A stretch of 13,857 nt of DNA from DASUAS01 sp036502765 (GTDB lineage: Bacteria > Actinomycetota > Acidimicrobiia > IMCC26256 > DASPTH01), in NCBI GenBank assembly GCA_036502765.1, contig DASXXX010000177.1, forward strand, positions 1 to 13,857, given 5' to 3'. Shown here piece after piece: positions 7,053 to 12,546 of this stretch. The notes beneath the pieces were generated by a model. That model did not search any database. It had not been told where the DNA came from and saw nothing but the letters and a program-made list of their open reading frames with translations. Both the position numbers and the translations under genes were made by a program. Numbering within the stretch: position 1 is the stretch's first letter; each line of letters starts with the position of its first letter.

Positions 7053-7820
7053 GTGAAGCGCCTCGCCACCACCTCGGTCGCGGCCCGACCCGGAGACGTC
7101 GCCGTCGCCGACATCCTCCAGGTCTACGGCCCGCTCGCCGAGCTCGTCGCCGACCGGGCCGGGAGCGCCGCGCCCTTCGTGGTCGCGGTCACCGGCAGCG
7201 TCGCGGTGGGCAAGAGCGCGGCCGCCGCCGCGCTGGCGCAGGCGCTCGGCACCGACACCACACGCGCCCCGGTGTCGGTCGTGTGCACCGACGGCTTCCT
7301 CTACCCCAATCGGGAGCTCGTGGCGCGCGGGTTGATGGACCGCAAGGGCTTCCCCGAGACCTTCGACCACGCCCAGCTGGCGAGCTTCCTGGTCGCGGTG
7401 CGGCGCGGCGCGCCCGAAACGCACGCGCCGGTGTACTCGCACGCCACCTACGACATCGTCGACGGCGAGACGCAGGTGGTCGAGCGCCCGTCGGTCCTGA
7501 TCCTCGAAGGCCTGCCGTTCCCCGACGACCACGTCGACTTCACCGTCTACCTCGATGCCGCCACGCCCGACATCGAGGAGTGGTACGTGCAGCGCTTCTG
7601 TCGCCTCGTCGCCGACGCCGCATCCGACGAGTCGTCGTTCTTCCGGTTCTTCGTCGGGTACTCACCCGCGGAGGCCGACGCGTTCGCGCGTCAGGTGTGG
7701 ACCGCGATCAACCTGGTGAACCTCGAGGAGCACATCCTCCCGACGCGCGACGGCAGCGACGTGATCCTGGTGAAGGGACCCGATCACGCGGTCGAACGAG
7801 TGCGACTGCGCATCGAGTGA
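7053..7820 (+). CDS. coaA: Type I pantothenate kinase (CoaA), N-terminus misread or frameshifted
   Basis: The open frame from GTG 7053 gives 255 residues of a P-loop kinase that phosphorylates pantothenate, the first step of CoA synthesis. Hallmarks match E. coli CoaA in spacing: Walker A GSVAVGKS (48-55), catalytic Asp in TDGFLYPN (D80, 26 residues after K54 as in E. coli), VYSHATYD with Y128 and H130, LILEGL (149-154), and the C-terminal block NLEEHILPTR (223-232). It is shorter than the usual 310 or so residues. The loop after LILEGL is reduced to PFPDDH, and the helix YDDFDRAQWAARR is coded in the same frame upstream (7011-7049), with no ATG, GTG or TTG between the TAG at 6984 and 7053. 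The likely intact protein has about 273 residues starting at 6998. Twelve nt separate it from the next gene, suggesting co-transcription. Confidence 0.9.
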   Translation: MKRLATTSVAARPGDVAVADILQVYGPLAELVADRAGSAAPFVVAVTGSVAVGKSAAAAALAQALGTDTTRAPVSVVCTDGFLYPNRELVARGLMDRKGFPETFDHAQLASFLVAVRRGAPETHAPVYSHATYDIVDGETQVVERPSVLILEGLPFPDDHVDFTVYLDAATPDIEEWYVQRFCRLVADAASDESSFFRFFVGYSPAEADAFARQVWTAINLVNLEEHILPTRDGSDVILVKGPDHAVERVRLRIE

Positions 7821-7832
7821 CAACATGACGCC

Positions 7833-8657
7833 ATGACGAACCGCGCGAACACCGAACTGGTCGACATGCTCGAGCAGGTGTGGGGGTCGATGGCCGAGCT
7901 CGGGGCGTCGCTCGCCGAGACCGAGTGGAAAGCGCCGTCCGAGTGCCCGGGATGGACCGTGCAGGACACCCTGGTGCACATCACCGCGCTGGAGCGGTTC
8001 ATCCTCGGTGATCCGCTCCCGTCGGAGGACCTCCCCGACGATCTGCCCCACGTGAAGAACGACGTCGGACGATCCAACGAGCGCTGGATCGAGTCGCGCC
8101 GCGCCTGGACCGGTGCCGACGCGCTCGCCGAGTTCGTCGCCACGACCGACGTCCGCATCGCGCAGCTCCGCACCCTCGACGACGACGGCTTCGCCGCCGA
8201 TTCGTGGACCCCCATGGGTCCGGGCACGGTCGCGGGGCTCCTCGGGTTCCGCCTCTTCGACTCGTGGGTGCACGAACAGGACATGCGCGGCGGTCTGGAA
8301 CGCCCCGGCGACCTCGACTCGGCCGCCGCCCGGTTCAGTACCCAGATGATGCTCGACGTGTTGCCCTACGTGGTCGGGAAGAAGGTGGGGGCTCCCGACG
8401 GTTCCACTGTCGTGCTCACGCTTTCCGGCCCGATCACCGCCTCCGCCGCGGTGGCCGTCACCGAGGGTCGCGCCCGCCCGCTCGATCCGGTCCCCGAACT
8501 CCCCACTGTCAACGTCTCGCTGGCCTCCGACACCTACGGCCGTCTCTCCTGCGGCCGCCTCGACCCCGACGAGGCCGTCGTCACCGGAGTGGTGGCCATC
8601 GAGGGCGACATCGACCTGGGCGGGGCGCTCGTGCGCCAGCTCAACTACATGTTCTGA
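7833..8657 (+). CDS. Maleylpyruvate isomerase family, mycothiol-dependent-type enzyme
   Basis: This 274-residue protein has the MDMPI layout: an N-terminal DinB-like four-helix bundle (about 1-155) with the signature CPGWTVQDTLVHI, and a C-terminal MDMPI_C domain (about 185-274) with an SCP2-like beta pattern. Metal ligands corresponding to His52, Glu144 and His148 of the Corynebacterium maleylpyruvate isomerase appear as H49, D143 and H147 (FDSWVHEQDMR); the middle ligand is Asp instead of Glu. Family members use mycothiol or act on unknown substrates, so the specific isomerase reaction is not established. The ATG at 7833 is preceded by no strong ribosome site and follows coaA by 12 nt. An ATG at 7825 is out of frame. 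Possibly co-transcribed with coaA and the downstream hydrolase-thioredoxin gene. Confidence 0.8.
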   Translation: MTNRANTELVDMLEQVWGSMAELGASLAETEWKAPSECPGWTVQDTLVHITALERFILGDPLPSEDLPDDLPHVKNDVGRSNERWIESRRAWTGADALAEFVATTDVRIAQLRTLDDDGFAADSWTPMGPGTVAGLLGFRLFDSWVHEQDMRGGLERPGDLDSAAARFSTQMMLDVLPYVVGKKVGAPDGSTVVLTLSGPITASAAVAVTEGRARPLDPVPELPTVNVSLASDTYGRLSCGRLDPDEAVVTGVVAIEGDIDLGGALVRQLNYMF

Positions 8658-8703
8658 AGTCTCTGAACGCTTTGCCCCCCACTCCGAGAAGGCGAGCCCC
8701 CTG

Positions 8704-9702
8704 ATGGACCTGGTCACCAACGTCGTCACAGGCAGCAACGCCGACCGCCTGCTGCTGCTCCTGCACGGCTACGGCGCCGACGAGCGCGATCTCGGCGGCC
8801 TGCTCGGCTACCTCGACCCCGACGGGAAGTTCGCGGTGGTGCTGCCCCGCGGGCCCGTGGCCGCGCCCCCCGGCTTCTCGTGGTTCGACCTCGCGTCGCA
8901 GGATCCCGACGACATCGCCGACGGTTTCGCCACCGCGCTGGCCGCGGTCGACGACCTCCTCGACGCCGCGTGCGCGGAGCACGGCTTCGATCGTGCCGAG
9001 GCCGTCGTCGGCGGCTTCTCCCAGGGCGGTGGGCTGGCGTTGGCGCTCGCGCTCGGACCGTCCGAGCGGCCCCGCCCCGCGGGCGTGCTGGCGCTGAGCC
9101 CGATGGTGCCGCCGGGCCTGCTCGGCATCGACCTCGAGAGTGCGCGCGACGTGCCCGTGCTGCTCCAGCACGGCACCAACGACCCGATGATCCCGTCCGC
9201 GAGCACCCGTGGTCTCGCCGAGGCGCTCATCGAAGCCGGCCTGCCGGTCGTCTTCGGCGAGTACCCCATGGGCCACGAGGTGTCGCTGGAGAGCGTGCAG
9301 CAGGCGCAGCAGTGGCTGGCCGAGGTTCACGACGGCGAGACCCCGCGCGAGGCGATGCCCGAACCCGAGCCCGAGGGCCTGGTGAAGGCGGTGACCACCG
9401 CATCGTTCCCCACCGAGGTGCTCGGTGCCGACGTCCCGGTGATCGTCGACTTCTGGGCGCCGTGGTGCGGTCCGTGCCGCCAGGTCGGCCCCATCGTCGA
9501 ACAGATCGCCGCGATGCGCCAGGGTTCCTACAAGGTCGTGAAGGTGAACATCGACCAGGAGCCCGCGCTCGCCCAGGAGTACGACGTGCAGAGCATCCCG
9601 CTCATCGGCCTGTTCCGGAACGGCCGCCTCGAGCGGGCGTCGCTCGGCGCCAAGCCCCGTCCCCAGCTCGAAGCCGAACTGGGCATGCTCGTCATCCCCT
9701 GA
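8704..9702 (+). CDS. Alpha/beta-hydrolase (phospholipase/carboxylesterase family) fused to thioredoxin
   Basis: This 332-residue protein has two complete domains. Residues 1-208 form a small esterase of the phospholipase/carboxylesterase (DLH-like) family: oxyanion segment LLHGYGADERD (19-29), nucleophile elbow GFSQG with S106, then D160 (HGTNDPMIP) and H191 (MGHEVS) completing the triad. An acidic, proline-rich linker (about 211-226, TPREAMPEPEPEG) leads to a thioredoxin domain (227-332) with the redox motif WCGPC (C255, C258) and cis-proline P299 (QSIPL). One uninterrupted frame covers both. No signal peptide or membrane segment is seen, so it should be cytoplasmic. The hydrolase may be tethered to a reductant, or may act on an ester or thioester whose cleavage is redox-linked; the substrate is unknown. 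It lies 46 nt after the isomerase gene. Confidence 0.88.
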   Translation: MDLVTNVVTGSNADRLLLLLHGYGADERDLGGLLGYLDPDGKFAVVLPRGPVAAPPGFSWFDLASQDPDDIADGFATALAAVDDLLDAACAEHGFDRAEAVVGGFSQGGGLALALALGPSERPRPAGVLALSPMVPPGLLGIDLESARDVPVLLQHGTNDPMIPSASTRGLAEALIEAGLPVVFGEYPMGHEVSLESVQQAQQWLAEVHDGETPREAMPEPEPEGLVKAVTTASFPTEVLGADVPVIVDFWAPWCGPCRQVGPIVEQIAAMRQGSYKVVKVNIDQEPALAQEYDVQSIPLIGLFRNGRLERASLGAKPRPQLEAELGMLVIP

Positions 9703-9711
9703 GCCACCCCA

Positions 9712-9760
9712 GGTTCTGGCGCCCCTACTCCGTCACTCTCACGCGAGAGCGGCGCCGAAA
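9712..9760. terminator. Imperfect hairpin between convergent genes
   Basis: GGCGCC at 9718-9723 pairs with GGCGCC at 9751-9756. Inside, CTCTC (9736-9740) pairs with GAGAG (9745-9749) around ACGC. Flanking bases extend the outer stem imperfectly (GTT with AAC). It lies between the stops of the convergent hydrolase-thioredoxin and NlpC/P60 genes and follows the same two-stem plan as the stronger elements elsewhere, but the 12-nt bulge on one side makes it weaker. Confidence 0.4.
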
Positions 9761-9776
9761 CGCAGTTGGTGGGGGA

Positions 9777-10880
9777 TCAACCGGGGCGGTTGGCGCCGAT
9801 CACGCCGGACCAGATCGGGGTGATCTGGACGACGGTTCCGGTGTGCGGTGCATGGAGCACGCTGCCGTTGCCGACGTAGATGCCGACGTGGCTGTCCCAG
9901 TAGACGAGGTCACCGGGCTGCAGCTGGTCCATCGAGACCTGCGGGAACGACGCCAGCTGGTCGTAGGAGCCGTGCGACATCGAGACGCCCGCTTGTGCCC
10001 ACGCCATCATCGTGAGGCCCGAGCAGTCGTAGCACGAGGGGCCGACGCCGGCGTAGCAGTAGTCCTTGCCGAGCTGCGCGTAGGCGTAGGCGAGCACCGC
10101 CGACACACCACCGCTGGTGGGCGGAGGAGTCGCTCCGGCGCCGCCGTACGTGAAGTCGCCGCCGCCGGTGCCACCACCGGCGGCCGGCTGGTTCTGTGCG
10201 GCCTGCTGGAGCTGAGCCGCGTACTGGGCCTCGGCGGCAGCCTTCTCGCGTGCCAGGCGCTCGTTCTCGGCCTGCTGCACGAGCGTGGCGAGCTCACCGG
10301 TGACCTTCGAGTTCATCTTCTCGAGATCGGCCTGGCCGGCCTGGAGCTTGTCGTTCTGCGACTGCAGCTCGGCCTGCTTGTCCTGCGCGACCTGACGCGC
10401 GTCCTCGGCGTCGGCCTTGCGCAGCGTCAGCTGCTCCTTCGACCTCGCGAGCGCGGTGACGATCTCGTTGTCGCGCTGCGCGGCGAGCGAGCTGTACTTC
10501 TGCTTCGAGGAGAGGTCTTGAGCGTTGGGTGCGTCGAGCTCTTCGACACCGCTGTTGGAACCGCTCTGGGTGTAGACGGCGGCGGCGCGGCGAGCGACCT
10601 CGGTGCGCAGTTCCTTCGTCTTGGCCTTGGCGGCGGCGACCAGCGCATCGGCGTTGGCGATGTCTTCGTTCGCCTTGTCGAGCTCGTTCTGCGTCGAGTT
10701 CATCTGCTCGTTGAGCGCGGAGAGCTTCTCGGCGTTGCTGTTGATCTGCGCCTCGAGTTGCTGTGCTTCCGCCTGCTTGTCGCTGATGGGGTCAGCGATG
10801 GAGACCCCTGGCGCCGCCACCACTCCGAGGAGGGCGACGAACACGGCGGTGATGACGAGCTTGAGAGCTCGACGGTTCAT
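9777..10880 (-). CDS. Secreted NlpC/P60 peptidoglycan endopeptidase, RipA-like
   Basis: This 367-residue protein starts with a Sec signal peptide (MNRRALKLVI, hydrophobic core to about 24, likely cleavage after SIA at 29). A long coiled-coil region of heptad-rich, Ala/Gln/Glu-rich sequence spans about 33-230. A Gly/Pro/Thr linker (234-258) leads to a C-terminal NlpC/P60 domain (259-367). Catalytic residues are visible: Cys286 in DCSGL, His331 in SHVGIYVG and His343 in VLHAP. Such enzymes cut the D-Glu to diaminopimelate bond of stem peptides during cell division and wall remodelling; the coiled coil usually holds the enzyme inactive or docks it on an FtsX-type activator. The start is well supported by a strong Shine-Dalgarno sequence. 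An unusual palindrome-rich leader lies upstream. Exact function within RipA/CwlO-type enzymes is uncertain. Confidence 0.92.
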   Translation of the reverse strand: MNRRALKLVITAVFVALLGVVAAPGVSIADPISDKQAEAQQLEAQINSNAEKLSALNEQMNSTQNELDKANEDIANADALVAAAKAKTKELRTEVARRAAAVYTQSGSNSGVEELDAPNAQDLSSKQKYSSLAAQRDNEIVTALARSKEQLTLRKADAEDARQVAQDKQAELQSQNDKLQAGQADLEKMNSKVTGELATLVQQAENERLAREKAAAEAQYAAQLQQAAQNQPAAGGGTGGGDFTYGGAGATPPPTSGGVSAVLAYAYAQLGKDYCYAGVGPSCYDCSGLTMMAWAQAGVSMSHGSYDQLASFPQVSMDQLQPGDLVYWDSHVGIYVGNGSVLHAPHTGTVVQITPIWSGVIGANRPG

Positions 10881-10886
10881 GTGGGG

Positions 10887-10894
10887 ACTCCTCC
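10887..10894 (-). promoter_or_regulatory. Strong Shine-Dalgarno of the NlpC/P60 gene
   Basis: GGAGGAGT on the minus strand lies 6 nt upstream of the ATG at 10880. It is the best ribosome binding site in the window and shows that this mRNA has a leader, unlike the neighbouring leaderless starts. Confidence 0.8.
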
Positions 10895-10927
10895 GGCGTG
10901 GCCGTTTCGGTCCTTGCTGAACACGAC

Positions 10928-10939
10928 GTTGTGCACAAC
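10928..10939. promoter_or_regulatory. Perfect 12-bp palindrome GTTGTGCACAAC (candidate operator)
   Basis: GTTGTGCACAAC is fully self-complementary and lies 48 nt upstream of the NlpC/P60 start in an unusually A/C-rich (plus strand) stretch, 10921-10966. Its symmetry and place suggest a dimeric repressor or activator site. I do not recognise it as a known actinobacterial motif. Confidence 0.35.
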
Positions 10940-10966
10940 AAACACACAGCTATCCAACAACAACAC

Positions 10967-10996
10967 GTCCGTACAGGGGTGGACCCCGGTACGGAC
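10967..10996. promoter_or_regulatory. 30-bp near-perfect palindrome upstream of the NlpC/P60 gene
   Basis: GTCCGTAC (10967-10974) pairs with GTACGGAC (10989-10996). Inside, GGGGT (10976-10980) pairs with ACCCC (10983-10987), with a single A-G mismatch between stems. On the minus strand a TANNNT box (TAGGGT, 11010-11005) lies just upstream, so the palindrome could form a hairpin at the very 5' end of the mRNA, act as an operator over the start site, or terminate the upstream leftward gene. Confidence 0.4.
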
Positions 10997-11101
10997 TGAC
11001 GGCACCCTAGCGAACCCGACCAGCCCACGCCAGCATCCTGGGCCGTTCTGGGGTGGGTTGAACCTCTGTTGAAGTTCAGCTCACATTCGGTGCAGACCGG
11101 C

Positions 11102-11581
11102 TCAGACCGGCCAACCCCGAGTGGCGGGCGGATCGCCGGCGGCGGCCACGGTGGGCACGCTCCAGGCCATGGCCTTGCCGATCTCCTTGGCCACCGCCTG
11201 CCACGCGGCGGGGTCCCAGCCCTCGGCCGCGGCCCCTAGCGACGTGTCCTGGCGCAGGTGCACGAACGCCGGCAGGTGGGTGAGGCCCAGGCTCGAGGCC
11301 AGTTCGCCGTCGGTGTCGACGAAGGAGAGGTACTTGTCCTCGGCGGCGCCGAGGACGCCCTTGGCGATGAACTCGTTGCCGACGACGCAGAGCGCGGTGC
11401 GGCAGTCGGCGTCGCCGAACACCTGGAAGATGCGCTCCGCGATCGGGATGTACACCGCGGCCTCGGGACGCGGCGGCAGGATCACCAGGCAGAGGTGGAA
11501 CATCGTCGACCAGTCGTCGAGCGTGCGCGTCACACCCTTGGTGCTGGCGAGCTTGAGGTTCGGGTCGGGGTTCTTCGCCAC
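11102..11581 (-). CDS. Thioredoxin-fold protein without a CXXC motif (function unknown)
   Basis: I do not recognise a named family. The 159-residue product reads like a thioredoxin fold: a hydrophobic strand FHLCLVILPP (28-37), a helix to about residue 55, a strand TALCVVGN (62-69), KYLSFVDTDGELASSLGL (83-100), then LTHLPAFVHLRQD (100-112), where P104 sits like the cis-proline. The active-site CXXC is missing; Cys occurs only at 31, 60 and 65, so a disulfide reductase role is unlikely. There is no signal peptide or membrane segment. The GTG start at 11581 has no ribosome site but lies 6 nt after a TAATCT box, consistent with a leaderless mRNA. It follows the MBL-fold gene on the same strand across a 70-nt gap holding a tandem repeat. 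Confidence 0.7.
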   Translation of the reverse strand: MAKNPDPNLKLASTKGVTRTLDDWSTMFHLCLVILPPRPEAAVYIPIAERIFQVFGDADCRTALCVVGNEFIAKGVLGAAEDKYLSFVDTDGELASSLGLTHLPAFVHLRQDTSLGAAAEGWDPAAWQAVAKEIGKAMAWSVPTVAAAGDPPATRGWPV

Positions 11582-11587
11582 CGGGGC

Positions 11588-11593
11588 AGATTA
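11588..11593 (-). promoter_or_regulatory. Candidate -10 box (TAATCT), leaderless start
   Basis: TAATCT on the minus strand fits TANNNT and lies 6 nt before the GTG at 11581. This suggests the thioredoxin-fold gene has its own promoter and a leaderless transcript, rather than depending only on the upstream MBL-fold gene. Confidence 0.5.
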
Positions 11594-11618
11594 GGCGGTG
11601 CTCGCGGCCGCACCGCAG

Positions 11619-11666
11619 ATCAGTCCTGGCCGAGGTCAGTCCTGGCCGAGATCAGTCTTGGCCGAT
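11619..11666. repeat. Three tandem 16-bp units at the 3' end of the MBL-fold gene
   Basis: The units 11619-11634, 11635-11650 and 11651-11666 read A/G-TCAGTC-C/T-TGGCCGA-G/T with only three variable positions. The third unit encodes the last residues (IGQD) and stop of the MBL-fold protein. The other two copy the stop region downstream. The 16-bp period is not a multiple of three, so the copies are non-coding. Replication slippage is the simplest origin. Confidence 0.8.
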
Positions 11667-12485
11667 GGCCTTCAGCATCGACGGCGGGAGCGCGTCGTCG
11701 CCCTGCGCGAGCAGCGCGGCGCGTTCGACGTTGATGGCGTCGCGGTCGCGGTCGATCCACGAGTCCCACGGACCGGGCGCGATCGCGCCGACATCGCCCT
11801 TCGCCGCGACGCACGCGCGCAGGTAGCCCTGCAGGTCGCGCACCTCGGCCTCGCCACCCACCGGACCGTGTCCGGGCACGATCACGTCGGCGAGCTCCAC
11901 CACGACGTCGAGCATGTCGGCCCACGCGGCCGGATCGCCCTGGAACGCGAGTGGTGTGACACCGAAGAAGCAGAGGTCACCGGCGAAGCACAGGTCGCAG
12001 TCGGCGACGAGCACGAGCAGGTCACCGGCGGTGTGGCCCGACGCGGGGAGCATCTCGACGCGGGGCGTCAACTGCGCGGCACCGTCGACGAGATGCGTGA
12101 CGGGCCGGGTGCCGAGCTCGGCGAGGTCGTCGAACTCCTCGTCGAACGCGGGCATGAACTGCTTGTAGCCCTCGATCGGCATGGGCTGGTCGAGGGCGTC
12201 GCTGGTGACGGTCGTGCCGTAGATCGCCGAGGCGGGGAACGCCTTGGTGCCGCCCACGTGGTCGATGTGCGCGTGGGTGAGGATCGTGCGTCGCACCGGC
12301 AGGCCGATCCCGTTGACGGCGGCCGCGAACGGCTCCCATTGCGAACGCACCATGAGGGTGTCGATCACCGTGATGCCGTCGTCGTCGACGACCACACCCG
12401 CGTTGGCGACGCCCGTCTCACCGCCGGGGAGCAGCCACGCGAACACGCCGTCGGCGAGCTCGGTGAGGGTCAACGACTCGGCCAT
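11652..12485 (-). CDS. MBL-fold metallo-hydrolase
   Basis: This 277-residue metallo-beta-lactamase-fold protein has all the metal ligands: THAHIDH (H71, H73, D75, H76), H151 in SGHTAGD, D170 in FAGDLCF and H206 in PGHGPV. That pattern supports a binuclear Zn (or Fe) hydrolase of the glyoxalase II-like/quinoprotein-relay type, not a true beta-lactamase. No signal peptide is present, so it is probably cytoplasmic. The ATG at 12485 is chosen because ADGVFAWLLPGGETGVANAG follows immediately as the family's first strand, and a TAGCCT box lies 7 nt upstream. The frame stays open to 12779, but that part overlaps the divergent CitE-like gene. It shares a 61-bp divergent control region with that lyase. 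Substrate unknown; a thioester, lactone or ester is plausible from context. Confidence 0.88.
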   Translation of the reverse strand: MAESLTLTELADGVFAWLLPGGETGVANAGVVVDDDGITVIDTLMVRSQWEPFAAAVNGIGLPVRRTILTHAHIDHVGGTKAFPASAIYGTTVTSDALDQPMPIEGYKQFMPAFDEEFDDLAELGTRPVTHLVDGAAQLTPRVEMLPASGHTAGDLLVLVADCDLCFAGDLCFFGVTPLAFQGDPAAWADMLDVVVELADVIVPGHGPVGGEAEVRDLQGYLRACVAAKGDVGAIAPGPWDSWIDRDRDAINVERAALLAQGDDALPPSMLKAIGQD

Positions 12486-12492
12486 GTGGTGA

Positions 12493-12498
12493 AGGCTA
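12493..12498 (-). promoter_or_regulatory. Candidate -10 box (TAGCCT) of the MBL-fold gene
   Basis: TAGCCT on the minus strand fits TANNNT and ends 7 nt before the ATG at 12485. No Shine-Dalgarno is seen, so a leaderless mRNA is likely. It faces away from the -10 box of the CoA-ester lyase 36 bp off, so both -35 regions would overlap. Confidence 0.55.
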
Positions 12499-12533
12499 CG
12501 CCCGTCCGTGCAACAACCACAGGGGCTCCCGTC

Positions 12534-12539
12534 TACCCT
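12534..12539 (+). promoter_or_regulatory. Candidate -10 box (TACCCT) of the CitE-like gene
   Basis: TACCCT fits TANNNT and ends exactly 7 nt before the ATG at 12547. This favours 12547 over the in-frame GTG at 12508, which would lie upstream of the transcript start and inside the divergent promoter region. Confidence 0.55.
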
Positions 12540-12546
12540 CGCCCGC

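Noticed and set aside
7825..7827. ATG at 7825 as start of the isomerase-like gene
   Set aside because: It is out of frame with the 7833-8657 coding region.
8880..11072. Plus-strand open frame of 730 codons spanning three genes
   Set aside because: It runs through the hydrolase-thioredoxin gene in another frame and antisense through the NlpC/P60 gene, whose motifs are clear. The translation is Arg-rich, then Leu/Gly/Val-rich, without domains.
10881..11101. ydaO (c-di-AMP) riboswitch before the wall hydrolase gene
   Set aside because: This riboswitch often precedes actinobacterial NlpC/P60 genes, but I could not find its conserved blocks on the minus strand. A covariance-model search would settle it.
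11619..11666. CRISPR-like array from the repeated 16-mers
   Set aside because: The units are directly adjacent with no spacers and contain the end of a gene, so this is a tandem duplication.
12508..12546. Earlier GTG start (12508) for the CitE-like lyase
   Set aside because: It would lie upstream of the TACCCT box that predicts transcription starting at 12547, and the 13 extra residues match no family feature.
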